Positions 23,101 through 32,135 are shown, counted from the first letter of the stretch. The stretch: 64,000 nt of DNA from Oxyruncus cristatus (GCA_013399855.1 VXAY01002132.1:1399216-1463215), one strand, 5' to 3'. Numbers and translations are program-made. Notes: generated by a model from the letters alone, not told the origin.

Positions 23101-23457
23101 CCTCTGGCTACACTCAGCGGTCCCTGTGCTCAGCTGGCTGGCAGGGAAAGGGCTTTTTCTTCCATCCTCTTGTGCAGTTTCACCACTACAGGCTGAAGCA
23201 TCACCCTCTTCTTTGGGCACCAATGTTTGTTCCTGTGGACCTGAATCTCGAGGCAAGTTTGTCTCCTTCACTGTTGGTAAGTGATGACGAGTTTGGCTCC
23301 GAGCAGCAGCTTTGCCTCTCCTTGATTTGCTCTGTGCTGTGGTGCTCTTTGACCTGTTCTGAGCCCTCTTTGCTGTTTCAGCATCCCCAGCCTTTTTCTT
23401 TGCCCTACTCAAAATGTTTGCCCACAACTCTTTAAAGTCACTGTCCTGTTCATCCAT
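1835..23457 (-). CDS. SLX4: SLX4 structure-specific endonuclease scaffold (14 coding exons, spliced)
   Basis: SLX4 (FANCP/BTBD12) is a nuclear scaffold that holds the nucleases XPF-ERCC1, MUS81-EME1 and SLX1 for interstrand-crosslink repair, Holliday-junction resolution and replication-fork processing. Fourteen exons join in a single frame with every splice phase matching, giving about 1863 residues, against 1834 in human. Domains in order: UBZ4-1 (C248, C251, H266, C270), UBZ4-2 (C290, C293, H306, C310), the XPF-binding MLR region (about 440-515, with FLW and SFYTAAL), BTB (about 640-740), SUMO-interaction motifs near 1140 and 1390, SAP (about 1574-1610, MUS81 binding) and the C-terminal CCD (about 1777-1840, SLX1 binding). 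The start used here is the ATG at 23457, aligned with the human MDESDEDFKEL segment. The frame stays open 12 codons further up to the splice acceptor, so a coding first exon is possible. Human SLX4 also has one exon before these fourteen. Confidence 0.96.
2196..2804 (-). other. SLX4 intron between coding exons 13 and 14
   Basis: No additional exon, RNA gene or recognisable repeat was seen. Open frames here on both strands lack codon structure or homology I recognise. Confidence 0.6.
2805..3272 (-). CDS. SLX4: SLX4 coding exon 13 (rest of SAP domain and linker)
   Basis: It begins RFGVRALPKRQMVLKLKEIF, the rest of the SAP domain, almost identical to human. A Lys/Arg/Gly-rich disordered linker follows, then SASQESAASSGDGSDISFGS, matching human PASQESVATSVDGSDSSLSS. 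Acceptor TTCTCTTTCAG; donor CCCAGAG|GTAAGG. Confidence 0.95.
3485..3587 (-). CDS. SLX4: SLX4 coding exon 12 (start of SAP domain)
   Basis: It encodes TPMPAYSIMETPQLKKELS, aligning with human TPMPQYSIMETPVLKKELD, the first helix of the SAP domain that binds MUS81. The acceptor used is CATTCTGCTGCAG before 3587. Another AG 12 bases further in is rejected because it breaks the phase. Donor GAGCAG|GTAAGT. Confidence 0.93.
3588..4696 (-). other. SLX4 intron between coding exons 11 and 12
   Basis: AT-rich in the first half. Several short open frames occur at 4100-4500 on both strands but none has coding signatures. I see no recognisable repeat. Confidence 0.55.
4697..7143 (-). CDS. SLX4: SLX4 coding exon 11 (large central exon)
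   Basis: A 2447-bp exon encodes residues 738-1553, matching the single large exon of mammalian SLX4. It opens with the end of the BTB region (RFGVRELMAECED) and an acidic block (ENFQDLLNSVWVGEDEEEE, EEIYEFAATQRK). Long disordered Ser/Pro-rich sequence follows. Two SUMO-interaction motifs are visible: DVVVLSSDDE near 1140 and ISVVEVEDSERE near 1390. The block GTDTSWLVPGTPVLSRN near 1254 is conserved with human. A mammal-type TRF2-binding HxLxP motif is not found where human has it. Acceptor TGTATCTTCGCAG; donor ACTCCTG|GTGAGA. Confidence 0.96.
7144..7900 (-). other. SLX4 intron sequence left of a CR1 copy
   Basis: Unique-looking intron between coding exons 10 and 11. The only recognisable element of this intron is the CR1 fragment to its right. 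Confidence 0.5.
7902..8280 (+). mobile_element. CR1 LINE fragment, plus orientation
   Basis: The sequence shows the CR1 series AGCCTGGAGGAGACTGAGGG, then GGTTGGATATCAG, AAAAAGGTTCTTCCCCCAGA, GGTGGTTGGGCACTG and the 3' block CTTGATGATCCTCATGGGTT. It is a 5'-truncated copy inside an SLX4 intron, ending about 55 bases before a donor site. Its strand is opposite to SLX4. Confidence 0.8.
8334..8503 (-). CDS. SLX4: SLX4 coding exon 10 (second half of BTB domain)
   Basis: It encodes VHSQGFVVEEDG, RRVLLSDVTAAAAGAFLRYL and YAADTLVPAGLRPQLSALAA, matching the human second BTB half. It is far more GC-rich than its neighbours, with an alanine run not seen in human. Acceptor TTGCTGTGCCCCAG; donor GCCAG|GTTTGT, a weaker donor. 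Ends in phase 2. Confidence 0.95.
8504..10150 (-). other. SLX4 intron between coding exons 9 and 10
   Basis: No exon was recognised. It contains the 48-base-period repeat at 9124-9204 and otherwise unique sequence. Confidence 0.5.
9124..9204. repeat. 33-bp direct repeat, period 48
   Basis: The 33-base string that begins CTCCCTCATCTATCCAG occurs at 9124-9156 and again at 9172-9204 without a mismatch. The two copies are separated by 15 bases (TCATGTTTATGAGCA). The identity implies a recent local duplication. Confidence 0.9.
10151..10297 (-). CDS. SLX4: SLX4 coding exon 9 (first half of BTB domain)
   Basis: It encodes LLAEDFGAMVNNPHLSDVQ and GEVLYAHLFVLYARCP, almost identical to the human BTB start. 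This domain dimerises SLX4. The acceptor is TGTGTCCTAG. The donor GCT|GTAAGT lacks the usual G before the junction but is otherwise consensus. Length 147 bp, phase 0 at both ends. Confidence 0.95.
10298..12573 (-). other. SLX4 intron between coding exons 8 and 9
   Basis: No exon was recognised. It holds the 42-44-bp tandem duplication at 10895-10980. The open frame at 10450-10845 on the minus strand has no recognised similarity. Confidence 0.5.
10895..10980. repeat. Tandem duplication, about 42-44 bp unit
   Basis: Two adjacent copies of a unit running from TTTAAAAAAGAAACATAACT to GTCATTGTAGAACCCC. They differ only in the length of the internal A run (eight versus six). This is a clean recent duplication inside an intron. 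Confidence 0.92.
12574..12635 (-). CDS. SLX4: SLX4 coding exon 8 (62-bp small exon)
   Basis: No long open frame marks this exon; it was found by splice phase. The neighbours need an exon entering with two bases and leaving in phase 0. The acceptor CATCTTAGGCAG and donor ACAGAG|GTGAGG enclose exactly that. The peptide GLCFNAQVIQEKTGCSPGET aligns with human GGLPLTGFVVPSQDKHPDRG at the same place, just before the BTB domain. Confidence 0.82.
13683..14040 (-). mobile_element. CR1 LINE fragment, minus orientation
   Basis: Reading the plus strand it starts with the reverse complement of a CR1 3' end (AATCATGGAATCAGAGAATG, GGTTTGGGCTGGAAGGGATC). It then runs through GGGCAGGGACACCTTCCAC and GGGCAACCTGTGCCAGGGC. 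It lies in the SLX4 intron between coding exons 7 and 8, in the same sense as the gene. Confidence 0.88.
14336..14618 (-). CDS. SLX4: SLX4 coding exon 7
   Basis: A mostly poorly conserved linker that contains SPSQKDDQTLQDLVELAREG, aligning with human QREHQALQDLVDLAREGLS. The acceptor TCCTCTTTCGATCAG and donor CAGCCAG|GTGAGT are strong. Ends with one base of a split Gly codon. Confidence 0.92.
14619..16078 (-). other. SLX4 intron between coding exons 6 and 7
   Basis: No additional exon or clear repeat was seen. A purine-rich tract lies near 15400-15420. The open frame at 15244-15636 on the minus strand has no recognisable homology. Confidence 0.5.
16079..16392 (-). CDS. SLX4: SLX4 coding exon 6 (MLR, XPF-binding region)
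   Basis: It encodes EKKRRKRGP, then IQERVAMLLAEQVEFPPTP, then CFLWKISALTGP and SFYTAALTPPIVP. The FLW and FYTA signatures correspond to the human MLR residues (around 530 and 545) known to be needed for XPF-ERCC1 binding, and they are all kept. Acceptor CTTCTTTTTAAAG; donor GTGCAG|GTGGGA, phase 0. Confidence 0.94.
16859..17440 (-). mobile_element. Solo LTR of an endogenous retrovirus-like element (right end uncertain)
   Basis: Read on the minus strand this shows ordered LTR parts: a U3 with two diverged 28-29-bp direct repeats, a TATA box (TGTATAAATTA, about 16973-16983), the signal AAATAAAC about 75 bases on (about 16893-16900), and a U5 ending ...CTGAGCA at 16859. No internal retroviral genes, primer-binding site or partner LTR was found, so it is a solitary LTR. 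It sits in the SLX4 intron between coding exons 5 and 6, in the same sense as the gene. I could not identify a target-site duplication, so the right boundary is approximate. Confidence 0.55.
16992..17050 (-). repeat. Direct repeats in the U3 part of the LTR
   Basis: Plus-strand text ATGATTACAACATCTTAGAG followed by ACATATTC is repeated as ATGACTGCAACATCTAATCA followed by GACATATTG. Roughly three quarters of positions agree. Such paired enhancer repeats are typical of retroviral U3 regions. Confidence 0.6.
18054..18268 (-). CDS. SLX4: SLX4 coding exon 5
   Basis: It encodes a basic cluster (AKRKGSSNEDSKKTQKRAK, a plausible nuclear localisation signal) followed by DEDLQVAMAMSRSLLEQE. The latter matches human SEDLLVAMALSRSEME and resembles a short ubiquitin-binding-type helix. 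Acceptor TTCTTGGATTTCAG; donor GATCAG|GTATGT. Confidence 0.92.
18269..19198 (-). other. SLX4 intron between coding exons 4 and 5
   Basis: No exon, RNA gene or recognisable repeat was seen. The 116-codon minus-strand frame at 18468-18818 has no recognised similarity. Confidence 0.5.
19199..19414 (-). CDS. SLX4: SLX4 coding exon 4 (UBZ4-2 zinc finger)
   Basis: It begins RCLDEMEAAQ, completing UBZ4-1, and then encodes the second finger PECPICGKQFQTPQSR followed by HLKRC (C-x2-C and H-x3-C all present). It continues into LLLQAVQLQ, conserved in vertebrate SLX4. Donor CCCAG|GTAAGC; acceptor TGGTCTCACAG. Confidence 0.94.
19639..19870 (-). mobile_element. CR1 LINE fragment, minus orientation
   Basis: It begins ATCACAGAACCCCACACTGG, TTTGGGTTGGAAGGGACCAT and runs into GGGCAGGGACACCTTCCACT. 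This is a reverse-complement CR1 3' end lying in the SLX4 intron between coding exons 3 and 4. Confidence 0.82.
20738..20880 (-). mobile_element. Diverged CR1-like 3' fragment
   Basis: AGAATAATTAAGGTTGGAAA followed by AGACCTTTAAGATCCCCAAG resembles the inverted 3' end of an older CR1 subfamily. The rest is too diverged to assign firmly. Confidence 0.45.
21031..21205 (-). CDS. SLX4: SLX4 coding exon 3 (UBZ4-1 zinc finger)
   Basis: This exon encodes most of the first ubiquitin-binding UBZ4 finger: GLFFCQICQKDL then REQHVNR, with the last cysteine supplied by the next exon. UBZ4-1 recruits SLX4 to ubiquitinated crosslink damage. The acceptor CTCCTTTGCCAG and donor CAACAG|GTGAAA frame the exon. 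The codon split AG|G yields Arg269. Confidence 0.94.
21280..21500 (-). mobile_element. Possible LTR-like segment
   Basis: On the minus strand a TATA-like GTATAAAATC (about 21491-21500) is followed about 190 bases later by CTCAATAAACTAATA (about 21287-21301). This order resembles an LTR with a long R region. No boundaries, repeats or target duplication were found, so the call is tentative. It lies in the SLX4 intron between coding exons 2 and 3. Confidence 0.25.
21996..22259 (-). CDS. SLX4: SLX4 coding exon 2
   Basis: The acceptor is TTTTCTCCCCCTCTAG. The exon encodes the conserved block VAELVVERMQQFKRVAPEQL, which aligns with human AQLVLQRMQQFKRADPERL. The best donor is GATG|GTGCGT after 21996, a little weaker than consensus. 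It is chosen because it alone keeps phase with the next exon and avoids an in-frame stop further on. Residues about 123-210. Confidence 0.88.
22260..23090 (-). other. SLX4 intron between coding exons 1 and 2
   Basis: I see no further exon, RNA gene or recognisable repeat here. Confidence 0.5.
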
Positions 23458-23495
23458 TGGTTTGCAGCTCCCAGTAACACCGTGGCCTAACGACA
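23091..23495 (-). CDS. SLX4: SLX4 coding exon 1 (N-terminus)
   Basis: The acceptor (minus strand ...CTCCTCACAG) precedes base 23495 and the donor is CAG|GTGAGT after 23091. The exon encodes MDEQDSDFKELWANI, matching the acidic start of vertebrate SLX4, then a basic Lys/Ser-rich stretch. It ends with one base of a split codon. The ATG at 23457 has G at +4 but C at -3, a middling context. Confidence 0.85.
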
Positions 23496-25924
23496 CTGTG
23501 AGGAGTGGAGGGCAGGATCAGTTCAGGTTTGCATCAGCCCTTCCAGCACCTCAGGGGTGTCCTTTCTCCAGAATCCCACGAGGTCACCAGACAAGAGTGG
23601 GCACTTCTGACAGTTCATTCTTCCACACTTCATTCACAGCCATTCAGTAGAGCACGTTCTCTCTCCAAAGCCTCACCGTCTTTCACAAGCTGTTCTTCAG
23701 AGCACTCCAGACGTGAGTTAAGCACCTCAGTTTGTGCACAGACCTTCAGAAAGACATTTATTAAGGCCTTTAAGTAAAAAAACAAACCCAGGTGGTTATG
23801 CAGGATGGTATGGGCAGATGCAGCGTGGGACAGAACTTTGAAGACGAAGAGAATTTGTATGAAACAGTAGAATCAGAAAAAGCACATATCGACCCCAAAC
23901 GCTGCCTCTATAACTGTACTGCAGACACTCCCAACCACATTAGCAAAGGAGAGGAAAGCTTTTAAAGCAGATATCTGGTACAGGATAGGCTTTTGTTCTG
24001 GAGCTCAGGATTTGAGACTTTCCTTTTGTCCTCAGGATTTGAGACATTCCTACTTACATTTATGTAACACAAGACCAGTGAAAGCAGCAGAGGAGGAGAA
24101 AAAAATCCCTTTTTTCAGCTCAAGCAGTGACTCTGGAGTGTAAAACTCTGCTTTGAGACACTAGAGTTCTAGAGAGGAGAGTTCAACCTCATTTTGAGAA
24201 GTAAATAACTGGTGCTTCTGGCATTTCAGAAGGACAAGTCGGAGAACAATTTTATCAAACAAGTTAACCTTTTTTCTCTTTTTACCTCCTGAGCTGCTCA
24301 CTTAGGATTAGCTCTCCTGCTCATACTGGCTTCTTCCCTTAAGTACTCAGTAAACCATGGTGTTGATCATGTTTCACAAACTGCTGTCACACATACGAAG
24401 TAAACAGACTAAACAAGTGGTATTTTTAAATGAGTTTCTTAATCTTTTCAGTTTCAGCAAGAACAGCAGTACTAGGCAAGGATTGCTTGGAACAGCACTG
24501 GGTACAATGTCCAGATGGAAATGCCATCAACTCCCAGGCAACATTAAAACTAGAGCTCTATTCTTAGACATTTTGACTGTCCTCTTCTTCCTAGTCCTGA
24601 GTTCATGATGGTTCTGGCTATTTGACCAGAGGTTTTATATTGCTTCCAAAACCTCCTTCTTTCAAGCCTAAACTGGAGTGTTTCACTTGGAATGGCAGCA
24701 GCTGTGGTTCAGTTTCTCCAGTAAAGCTCTGGGCACAGAAAGACTCAAAAGCAGGAAAAACACACACAAAACTGTTTTCTCAAATGGCCTGGCTGCAGCC
24801 ATGAGAGGCTGAGGAATGCTGTTACACACTTTCCTGGGTCAGCCTTTCCTGTAAGCAATTACAGATGTTAATGGATTTATTTATTTTAAACTCAGACTCC
24901 CAAACCAGCAGAGGATTTTGCTGTGAATCTTGGAGTCATTTCCTGTCAGAGAGAAACTGAAGTTTTATGTAGCCAGTTCATAAATTTACTTTTCCTGCAC
25001 AGAGTCTTGGTGTAGTTATCACTGCAAATTGACCATTTTCTTCTAAGGAGGAGACAGCATGTGGAGAAATCCCAAATCTCACATCCTCCATGGCTTTAAA
25101 TCCCTCTCACAGACATCTGTACTGACACAGTTCATCTGTACTGTCGGATTATTTATGGTGAGTTCCAGATATTAAACTTTGAAACAGATCAGCACTTCTG
25201 CATTTGCAATCAATTTCCAGTGCCCCAGGTAGATAAGATCAGACACACAAATGATATAAAACTAACTAAGAATTTATCTGTATTATTCCTCCCTTCCCAG
25301 ACCTGCATTTACAAGCTCCTTCTCTGTTCAACATCTCAGTATTTCCGATGTTCTGCTATTGCTGACCCTAACAGCCAGCTTTGGCATCAGCTGGGGAGGC
25401 TCAAAAAGTAATGACTTTGAAAATAATTTCTTTCGGAATAGTATTGAATTCATTTTGGAAGATTCTAGGACTCAACGAATCACAAAAGTGATTCAAATAA
25501 AATAATCAGCAGCACTTACCTACCCACTGAGACTCTGAACCTACAGCCCAGCTGTGCTCTTCAAGTAAACGTGGGTCAGCAAAGTGGTACAAAGCAGGAC
25601 AAGTAAGAATGAAAGGTGGAACCTGGAAAATGGAAGGAAAATGTTGGATTTAGTGCATTTTGTGCTGACTGCTCTTTTTGCCCGAGTTCCAAGGTGCAGG
25701 GGGAAGGTGACAGTGATGATGCTCTGCCAGTTCCACTGACCTGCACAGCTGAGCTGTGCAGATGTGTCGGGTGCATTGTTCAGGACCTGCCCAGCTCAGC
25801 TCTGCAGGATGAGATGCTATCACGTTAAAAATATATAATGACAGACATCTAAAAATAACTTGATGATCATTTCAACCAGTTCAACAGGTAACTTGAAGGG
25901 AGCCTACAAAAAAGATGGACTACA

Positions 25925-26206
25925 AGAACGTGTAGTGACAGCACAAGGTGGAACAGCTTCAAACTACCAGAGGACAGGGATAGATGGGATATTGGGAAGA
26001 AATTCCTCCCTGTGAGGGTGGTGAGGCCCTGGCACAGGTCGTCCAGAGAAGCTGTGGCTGGGCCATCCCTGGAAGTGTCCAAGGCCAGGTTGGATGGGGC
26101 TTGGAGCAACCTGGGACAGTGGGAGGTGTCCCTGCCCATGGCAGGGGGTGGAACTGGATGGGCTTTAGTGTCCCTTCCAACCCAAACCAGTCTATGATTC
26201 TATAAT
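25925..26206 (+). mobile_element. CR1 LINE fragment, plus orientation
   Basis: It shows GGGATATTGGGAAGAAATTC, CTCCCTGTGAGGGTGGTGAG, GGCAGGGGGTGGAACTGGAT and the 3' end CCAGTCTATGATTCTATAAT. A 5'-truncated copy. Confidence 0.88.
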
Positions 26207-26284
26207 ATAAAAGTATGTACCTATTACATGCCTTGTATTTATTGCCTTGTAATTACTTAGTTAAATAATAGAACCCTTAAAAAA

Positions 26285-26345
26285 ACCCCAAACAACAGGT
26301 AAAACATCTGCTTAAAAAAACCCTGAACAGGTAAAACATCTGTTC
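26285..26345. repeat. Short imperfect tandem duplication
   Basis: AAAACCCCAAACAACAGGTA and AAAACATCTG are followed by a second near-copy, AAAAAACCCTGAACAGGTAA and AACATCTG. The unit is about 35 bases. Confidence 0.6.
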
Positions 26346-26754
26346 CCTCCTTCCAGAGCAGCTTCTCTTTTAACACTTGAAAGAGTATTTCCACCAGCAG
26401 TCCAACCACTTGACACAAATACACAACATCTGGGCCTGTTCACTTGCTGCTTGAAACTGTCTGTCTGTTCCAGGAACAATTCTCCTGCCATTTCAGCCTC
26501 CAAGAATATGTCATCAGTGTGGCTACAACGTGTACATCAATGCTAGACAGGCCTCAGAAACTTGTAGCCAGCAGACACCTCTTCCCCTCCCAAGCCCTGC
26601 AGTGGTGCCTCAGTATCTTTCCTTAATTCCTCATCTTTAAAGAAAAATTGACTTTATAATTCCAAAAAAGGAAAGTACCCTGGGACCAATTTCTTGTATT
26701 TCACAAGAAATACTAAGGGAAAATGGATTATTTAACATTAAAGTAACCTGAATT

Positions 26755-27272
26755 ATTGTCTGGGGTCTCCAGCACAGGAAGAACATGGACTTGTTGGAGT
26801 GAGTCCAGAAGTGGCCACCAGGATGATTAGAGGGATGGAGCACCTCTGGCACGGCTATATTCCTGGTATACCAGGAAAGGCTGAGAATTGGGATTGTTCA
26901 GCCTGGAAAAGAGAAGGCTTCAGGGTGACCTAACTGTGGTCTTTCAGTACCTGAAGGGGCTGACAAGAAACATGGAGAGAGACTTTACAAGGACCTGGAG
27001 TGCCAGGACAAGGGTAATGGCTTCCCACTGACACAGAGCAGGGTTAGGTGGGATATTGGGAAGGAATTCTTCCCTGCGAGGGTGGGGAGGCCCTGGCACA
27101 GGTTGCCCAGAGAAGCTGTGGCTGCCCCAGCCCTGGAAGTGTCCAAGGCCGGGTTGGACGGGGATTGGGGAAACCTGGGCTAGTGGAAGGTGTCCCTGCC
27201 CATGGCAGGGGGTGGGATGAGCTGAGCTTTAACATCCCTTCCAACCCAACCAGTCTGTGAGTCCATGATTTC
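26755..27272 (+). mobile_element. CR1 LINE fragment, plus orientation (about 0.5 kb)
   Basis: It includes the upstream CR1 blocks GAGTCCAGAAGTGGCCACCA, GGATTGTTCAGCCTGGAAAA and GAGAAGGCTTCAGGGTGACC. It then carries the common 3' part (GGTTGCCCAGAGAAGCTGTG, GGAAGGTGTCCCTGCCCATG). Confidence 0.9.
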
Positions 27273-30200
27273 CATACATACCATTTCCCTGTGGTGTGAG
27301 TACAAATTACCCTGTCCTACAGACAGACCCTCTTCCAGCTCCACCAGTGACACAGCCCAGCTGGATGCATCCCCAACTGGGTGCTGAGTCTGCAGGTATG
27401 CAGCTCCAGCAGGCAGCAAGCACGGGCTGGGCTATCTCTGACTGCCAGGCAGAGTGGGCTGCTGCAGGAAAGGTGGCACTCTGCTCATCAGGACCATCTT
27501 CTCCTGCTTCCACACCAGCAAGATCAGAATAGGAGTGGTCCTAACAGTCCTGAAAAGCTGGCCAGGACTGAATGGAGAGTCAAGGGATGGGATCAAGGGA
27601 CTGATATCACTCAGCCTTCAGAAATTACCTAACTGCCACAGCCTCTACGACCCCAGGCTGCTAATTAGGGAGTGCTGACGGCAGTAGGATGATGAGATGC
27701 ACCATGGTTGGTTGGCACTGGCAGTTTTAACCCCTCCTTCTCCTTTCGTGGAAGCTGCAGCCCAAAGATCTGAAGGCTGGTCGCAAAACTTCCAATCAAG
27801 CCAGACCAAAAACAGCAGAGAGAAAGAATTTCTGCAGTGTTTGCTCTGGCAACCACACGAGAAGGAGATCCCTAGGGATTCTTCCAGATCAAATCCTGGA
27901 ACAAAAGTCTTCCTACAGGTTACTGATGGAGAAGAACTGACATGTCAACAGTGTAAGTTCGGAAAAAGCACATTATCCTCCGTCCTTTCAGGGACTCTTC
28001 ACTAGAGCCTGTTTCCTGCATTAGCCAACACCTTTATCACGACTTCCTAAAGACACGACACTGCATCGGTACTGTGCAGGGTCTCTGTGGTTGTGGAAGT
28101 GCAAATAAATTAACACTGAGGACAGCAGAGCTTGTTCTATGAGGAGTGAACAAATATAAGTGCAAAACAGGAATCTAAAGTCAGGTACAACCCTCTAGTC
28201 CAGGTCTCTGCCAGCTTTCCTGAGCCAGAACAGGATAACAAAACCAGATGTGGAAAACAGGGAATGAGAAATGAACTCAAGTGTCTATAAGCAAGGAAAT
28301 GATAGGTAGAAAAATCATAATCAGATTGCAAGGAGCAATTTCAGCAATGAACAGGATTTCTGTCTACCTGGCACCACCCACTTCCATACCTGTTATCCCA
28401 TCAGGGCCATGCTCACAATTCCTGCTCGAGGCTACACCTCCCCCCGCCAGCACCTTGTACAAATGGCAAAGCATTTCACAGTCACTACAAAATCTGTCAC
28501 ATCCCAGACACGAATTTAAATCACTACTTACACAACAGAATGTCCCTCTACCAGCACATTCCAGAAATGGGAAATTCACTTTACACCTCCCCTGGAAGGA
28601 CAAAGGGGAAGTGAATACAAAAATAAACACTAACGGTCGCTCAGGTGGCTCGTGGTTGTATGCAAACACAGCAGCACCCAAATCACCCGGAGAGGCAGCT
28701 GGTGATGCAAAAATCAAATTGATTTGACTGAAAACAACAACAAGTTATTAATTTAAACAGAAAAATACAACTGAGATTAAGGACCCAATGAAAATATTTC
28801 GGTAGAGGCCCCCAAAAATAAAGGAACAGTCCTTATTAAAAACTAACCCGGTTTTCAGAGGAACAAAAGGAATCAGAGTACTAATAAAAACAAAGATGTA
28901 AAATCATGGTGATGGAATTGGATTGCATTCATTATAAACAATGAAAATAAACAATGAAGTGTATTAAAGCCAGGAGGTAAAATTACCTGGCCAGAAAAGT
29001 TAAGGACTTTCCAAAAAGATCCTTTTGGTGTCCATCAAAACCCGAAAGAAAAACCTATCAGGGCCACTAAATCAAACTGTGGAACTGTTAATCCTGTGAA
29101 TATTCCTATAATATCCATCCCCTGCTGTAGCTGCAGACAGCCTTTTCTAGGAGCAATCCGAAACACACCAAAAAGCAGATGCTGAAGGTGTTTCTGTCAC
29201 GAGAATTGGATCATTTGCAAGCAGAAGTCACTGTGATTTTTCAAAAAGGACAGTTGGGGAAGTAAACACTCATCTTGCACACAGAGCTGAATGCCAGGCT
29301 GTTAAAGAAATGGCTTAAATGAATTGATGAATAAAGATGGATAATAAAATTAAGACCAGCCAACACAGTTTATGAAAACCCAGAGCTCCTACACTCAGCT
29401 AATACCTTCTTAATGAGAGCTCAGTGTTAGCAGGGGGGTAATTCTTCTGTAAACCATTAAGGAATTATCAAGGGACAAAATGATTAATTAAAATCCTACA
29501 AAATCAATAAAACACATTTAAAATTATTAAAATGCAGCTGCAAACAGCTGTCATTGAGTATGTGTGTTCCTATTACCATCCCACAGAGACTAACTCTCTG
29601 CCTGTCCTGTTTTTCTGCATTTTAGATTAGGAAATGAGTTGGGAGGGACACCAATCACCAGGATTGAGCTGTCTGATGATCCAGAGAAGGGAACTCTTGG
29701 ACAGCCCATCATTTTTCCAAACCAACCACATTGAGGCCTTGTGTCTGACTCCACTCCAACACTGATAATTGTTCCCATGTCAATCCATTCTGTCATTTTT
29801 TCAGATCAAGAATGGAGCAATCCATGATATGGATGTTTGTAGCAGGAAAATGTCAAAGCTTATTGTCACAAGAGCCGAATATAATGTGAAATTTAACACA
29901 ATATCTTGATTTCCCTATTCGCTAAAACAGGAAGAGCTCACTTTAAAAACATGACCAAACTCATCACGGATTTCTACAGGTGATCTAATAAAGTATCTTT
30001 TAGAATGATGTTTCATTAATGTATAACACTTACTTGCTCTCTCCTCATCTCAAATCACATATAAAAGCTACAGTGAACCACACAACACTCTGCTTTGTGC
30101 ATATGTTGCTTTCTGATGTCTCCAAGCTCTCATTCCTGTTCTCCATCCTCTGGTGTCCATCACAAACAGGCTTGGTTTAGTCTTCTGAAAATACAATTTT

Positions 30201-31014
30201 ACACCCTCTCCTTTTATTCACTTAGTTCCTTCACCTTCTCCATATCCAGAGACGTGGCTACCTTGATGTGAGTGATCTGGGAAGCTCTGGCATCACCCCA
30301 GTGATCTCAGGAATGTGTAAATACTGCTCCAGTAACAGCAGGGGGTCAGCTCTCAGACCACCATGGCAGTTCCTCTGTGTTTAGCTTTCAGGAAAATTCC
30401 TTCTAGAAACTCTGGGCAAGAGCCTTGTCCACAGTCAAGGACCCAAAGCACAGTCTGAGTTTCAACAGCACACAATAATCTCAAACATCCTATTTAAATT
30501 TCTATTCTACCGTTTGACAGTTTCTTTGAAAAAAACGTTTAATTAAAATTGACCCAGTGGGAAAAGCAAAGGCTCAAGAGAACTCAAGGCCCAAATTTTC
30601 CAAATGCAAAGCTGATGGCAACAATTCTTTCACTTTCTGTTTCCAGTCTGCCTCTGACACTGGAACCCAGAAAACTGTTTAGTCCAAAAACCCAAAATCT
30701 AAGGGGAGAGGAGGGACCAGGAGGGAGACGAAGAAGAAGATTCTAAGCAGATATAAAAGCCAACATCACAAGGGTCTTTTCAAAAAAGGCCCATCAAAAA
30801 GGGCTGTACCCAGTCTGTGATTTTTGAGAGTTTATACAGAGACAATGGACTGAGCTTTGGGCTTTACTGGAGTCAAACTGGGCAGTACAAATGACAAATG
30901 GTTTTGCCCAGTTGTAATTACAGCTTTATCTAAAACCAGAATGGTGAAAAGGAGTACCGGTGTGTCTGCAGGGTCAGGGACAAAGTGTTGTCAGTAAAGT
31001 AGCTGAAACTGTCT

Positions 31015-31787
31015 CTCTTCAACAAGGCCAAGTGCCGGGTCCTGCACTTTGGCCACAACAACCCCCTGCAGCCCCACAGGCTGGGACAGAGTGGCTGGAG
31101 AGCAGCCAGGCAGGAAGGGAGCTGGGAGCTGGGATGGACAGGAAGCTGAACATGAGCCAGAGTGTGCTCAGGTGGGCAAGAAGGCCAATGGATCCTGGCC
31201 TGGATCAGAACAGTGTGGCAGCAGGAACAGGGAAGTGATTCTGCCCCTGTACTCGGTGCTGGTGAGGCCACACCTGGAGTGCTGTGTCCAGTTCTGGGCC
31301 CCTCAGTTCAGGAAGGACATGGAGGGGCTGGAGCAGGTCCAGAGAAGAGCAACCAGGCTGGGAAAGGGACTGGAGCACAAGTGCTGTGAGGAGAGGCTGA
31401 GGGAGCTGGGGTTGTTCAGCCTGGAGAAGAGAAGGCTCAGGGGAGACCTCATCGCTCTCCACAACTCCCTGACAGGAGGGTGTAGCCAGGTGGGGGTTGG
31501 TCTCTTCTCCCAGGAACCAGCAGTAGGACAAGAGGGCTCGGCCTTAAGCTGTGCCGGGGAAGTTTAGGTTGGATATTAGAAAGAAGTTCTTTACAGAGAG
31601 AGTAATCAGCCATTGGAATGGGCTGCCCAGAGAGGTGGTGGATTCACCATCCCTGGAGGTTTTTAAGATGAGGCTGGACGTGGCACTGAGTGCCATGATC
31701 CAGTAATCACAGTGGGGTTGGATCAAGGGTTGGACTTGATCTCGGAGGTCTCTTCCAACCCAGTTAATTCTATGATTCTATGATTCA
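31015..31787 (+). mobile_element. CR1 LINE fragment, plus orientation (about 0.77 kb, longest copy here)
   Basis: It starts CTTCAACAAGGCCAAGTGCC and passes GGTGAGGCCACACCTGGAGT, GCTGTGTCCAGTTCTGGGCC and GGTTGTTCAGCCTGGAGAAG. It ends with the typical CR1 tail of repeated ATTCTATG units at about 31770-31787. Long open frames inside it are by-products of the repeat. Confidence 0.93.
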
Positions 31788-31799
31788 AGGCAGGCCCAG

Positions 31800-32135
31800 A
31801 TCACAGTACCATAAAACGGTTTGGGGTGGAAGGGACTTCGAGTATCATCTCATTCCACGCCCTGCCATGGGCAGGGACACCTTTCACCAGCCCAGGTTCC
31901 TCCAAGCCCTGTCCAACCTGGCCTTGGACACTCCAGGGCTGGGGCAGCCACAGCTTCTCTGGGCCAGAGAGAAGCCAGGACCTCCCCACCCTCACAGGGA
32001 GGAATTTCTTCCCAATATCCCATCTATCCCTGCCCTCTATCAGTGGGAAGCCATTACCCCTGGTCCTGTCACTCCAGGCCCTTGACCAAAGTCCCTCTCC
32101 AGCCTTCTGGAAATGCTGTTCCTTGTGCCCCTGAG
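31800..32135 (-). mobile_element. CR1 LINE fragment, minus orientation
   Basis: It starts ATCACAGTACCATAAAACGG, TTTGGGGTGGAAGGGACTTC and runs through GGGCAGGGACACCTTTCACC and GGAGGAATTTCTTCCCAATA. It lies only 13 bases from the 3' end of the oppositely oriented copy to its left. Confidence 0.9.

Noticed and set aside
31049..31567. 172-codon plus-strand open frame
   Set aside because: It lies wholly in a CR1 fragment, in CR1 3' sequence, and is not a gene.
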